From contig JABCZO010000024.1 in NCBI GenBank assembly GCA_013289615.1, forward strand, positions 1-64,000: a stretch of DNA of 64,000 nucleotides. Direction: 5' to 3'. The notes beneath the pieces are model-generated. The model was not told where the DNA came from and searched no databases. It was given only the letters and a program-made list of their open reading frames with translations. The position numbers and the translations under genes were made by a program. Each line of letters starts with the position of its first letter. Positions within the stretch are counted from its first letter, which is position 1. Source of the DNA: Gammaproteobacteria bacterium (lineage in GTDB: Bacteria > Pseudomonadota > Gammaproteobacteria > Steroidobacterales > Steroidobacteraceae). Positions 63,651 through 64,000 of the stretch are shown here, piece after piece.

Positions 63651-64000
63651 ATGAACCAGGACGTCTTCATCACCTGCGCCATTACCGGCGACGACACCAA
63701 CGTCACCAAGAGCCCGCACTGCCCCATCACCCCGGAACAGATCGCGGCCGCGGCGGTGGATGCGGCCACCGCCGGTGCGGCCATCGTGCACATTCATGTG
63801 CGTGAGCCAGAGACCGGCGCCTTCAGCATGGAGACCCGCCACTACCGCGAGGTGGTGAAGCGGATTCGCGACAGCAAGGTCGACGTGATCGTCAACCTGA
63901 CCTGCGGCATGGGTGGCTATATCGTCGTTGGCGATCGCGGACTGGAAAACACGCCGGCGCCGGGCAGCGACTTCTGCAGCCAGGAACAGCGCATGCGCCA
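63651..64000 (+). CDS. beta-keto acid cleavage enzyme (BKACE), 3' end cut by window
   Basis: ATG 63651 with GAGG before it; 116 codons to the window end. [52 protein letters not shown] (zinc His-x-His), and [13 protein letters not shown] match the DUF849/BKACE family, which condenses a beta-keto acid with acetyl-CoA. Members include 3-keto-5-aminohexanoate and dehydrocarnitine cleavage enzymes. Divergent from the aldehyde dehydrogenase. Fits breakdown of a betaine-like compound. Confidence 0.88.
   Translation, partial: MNQDVFITCAITGDDTNVTKSPHCPITPEQIAAAAVDAATAGAAIVHIHVREPETGAFSMETRHYREVVKRIRDSKVDVIVNLTCGMGGYIVVGDRGLENTPAPGSDFCSQEQRMR

Noticed and set aside
1-64000. CRISPR arrays, insertion sequences, rRNA or tRNA genes
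   Set aside because: No regularly spaced repeats, transposase genes or tRNA-like cloverleaf sequence were found by eye; short tRNAs in shadowed regions cannot be excluded without a scan.

Overview
The window is high-GC DNA, densely coded, from a gram-negative bacterium. A TonB/ExbB system, a large TonB-dependent receptor, lipoproteins with lipoboxes, Tat-type signals and an ilvC-leuA-ilvE-leuCDB layout suggest a gammaproteobacterium of the Xanthomonadales/Nevskiales/Steroidobacterales kind. This placement is inferred from gene content only; no rRNA or tRNA gene was seen.

Layout. (1) 1-1213: tonB and the start of exbB, minus strand. (2) 1551-11757: branched-chain amino acid synthesis. ilvD and an M17 aminopeptidase lie on the minus strand. 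Diverging from them is a plus-strand operon ilvC-leuA-ilvE-leuC-leuD-leuB, preceded by an unannotated leader peptide rich in Ile/Leu/Val codons and a transcription attenuator. A long perfect-looking inverted repeat sits between ilvE and leuC. (3) 11762-13724: a divergent TetR regulator and MFS exporter sharing an inverted-repeat operator. (4) 13688-16426: a decayed conjugative element: ssb, an in-frame VirB2-pilin/coupling-protein chimera made by deletion, a MobA/MobL relaxase and a phosphoribosyltransferase-fold protein. (5) 16677-25526: an accessory region of small and orphan genes (aldo/keto reductase, zinc-ribbon protein, DUF3562, fasciclin, methyltransferase, MFS, 2OG oxygenase, small lipoprotein), with a probable structured RNA ending in an intrinsic terminator at 19228-18999. 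(6) 25569-38115: MBL-fold hydrolase, Cys-rich periplasmic protein, DUF393/lipase-maturation-factor fusion, TIR/TolB-like/TPR protein, a lipoprotein gene broken by one in-frame stop, SDR and TlpA-type thioredoxin, and an ECF sigma factor with its putative anti-sigma partner. (7) 38258-44722: pirin, PadR with MFS, dienelactone hydrolase, serine dehydratase, methyltransferase.

(8) 44804-64000 is the most striking part: a coherent catabolic/uptake locus, probably for a quaternary ammonium or related methylated/amino compound. It holds a TonB-dependent receptor; a four-part polyamine/betaine-type ABC transporter (ATPase, two permeases, binding protein) scattered through the locus; a Rieske oxygenase; a GcvT-like protein; two tandem phytoene-dehydrogenase-like flavoenzymes; a class III aminotransferase; a gamma-butyrobetaine-hydroxylase-like 2OG oxygenase overlapping an HD-domain oxygenase-like gene; an aldehyde dehydrogenase; and a beta-keto acid cleavage enzyme cut by the window end. 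Its apparent regulator is a BetI-like TetR protein fused to a whole Rieske-oxygenase-like domain that has lost the catalytic iron ligands. That domain is visibly related to the enzyme encoded next door. I propose it is a dead-enzyme sensor that reads the pathway substrate.
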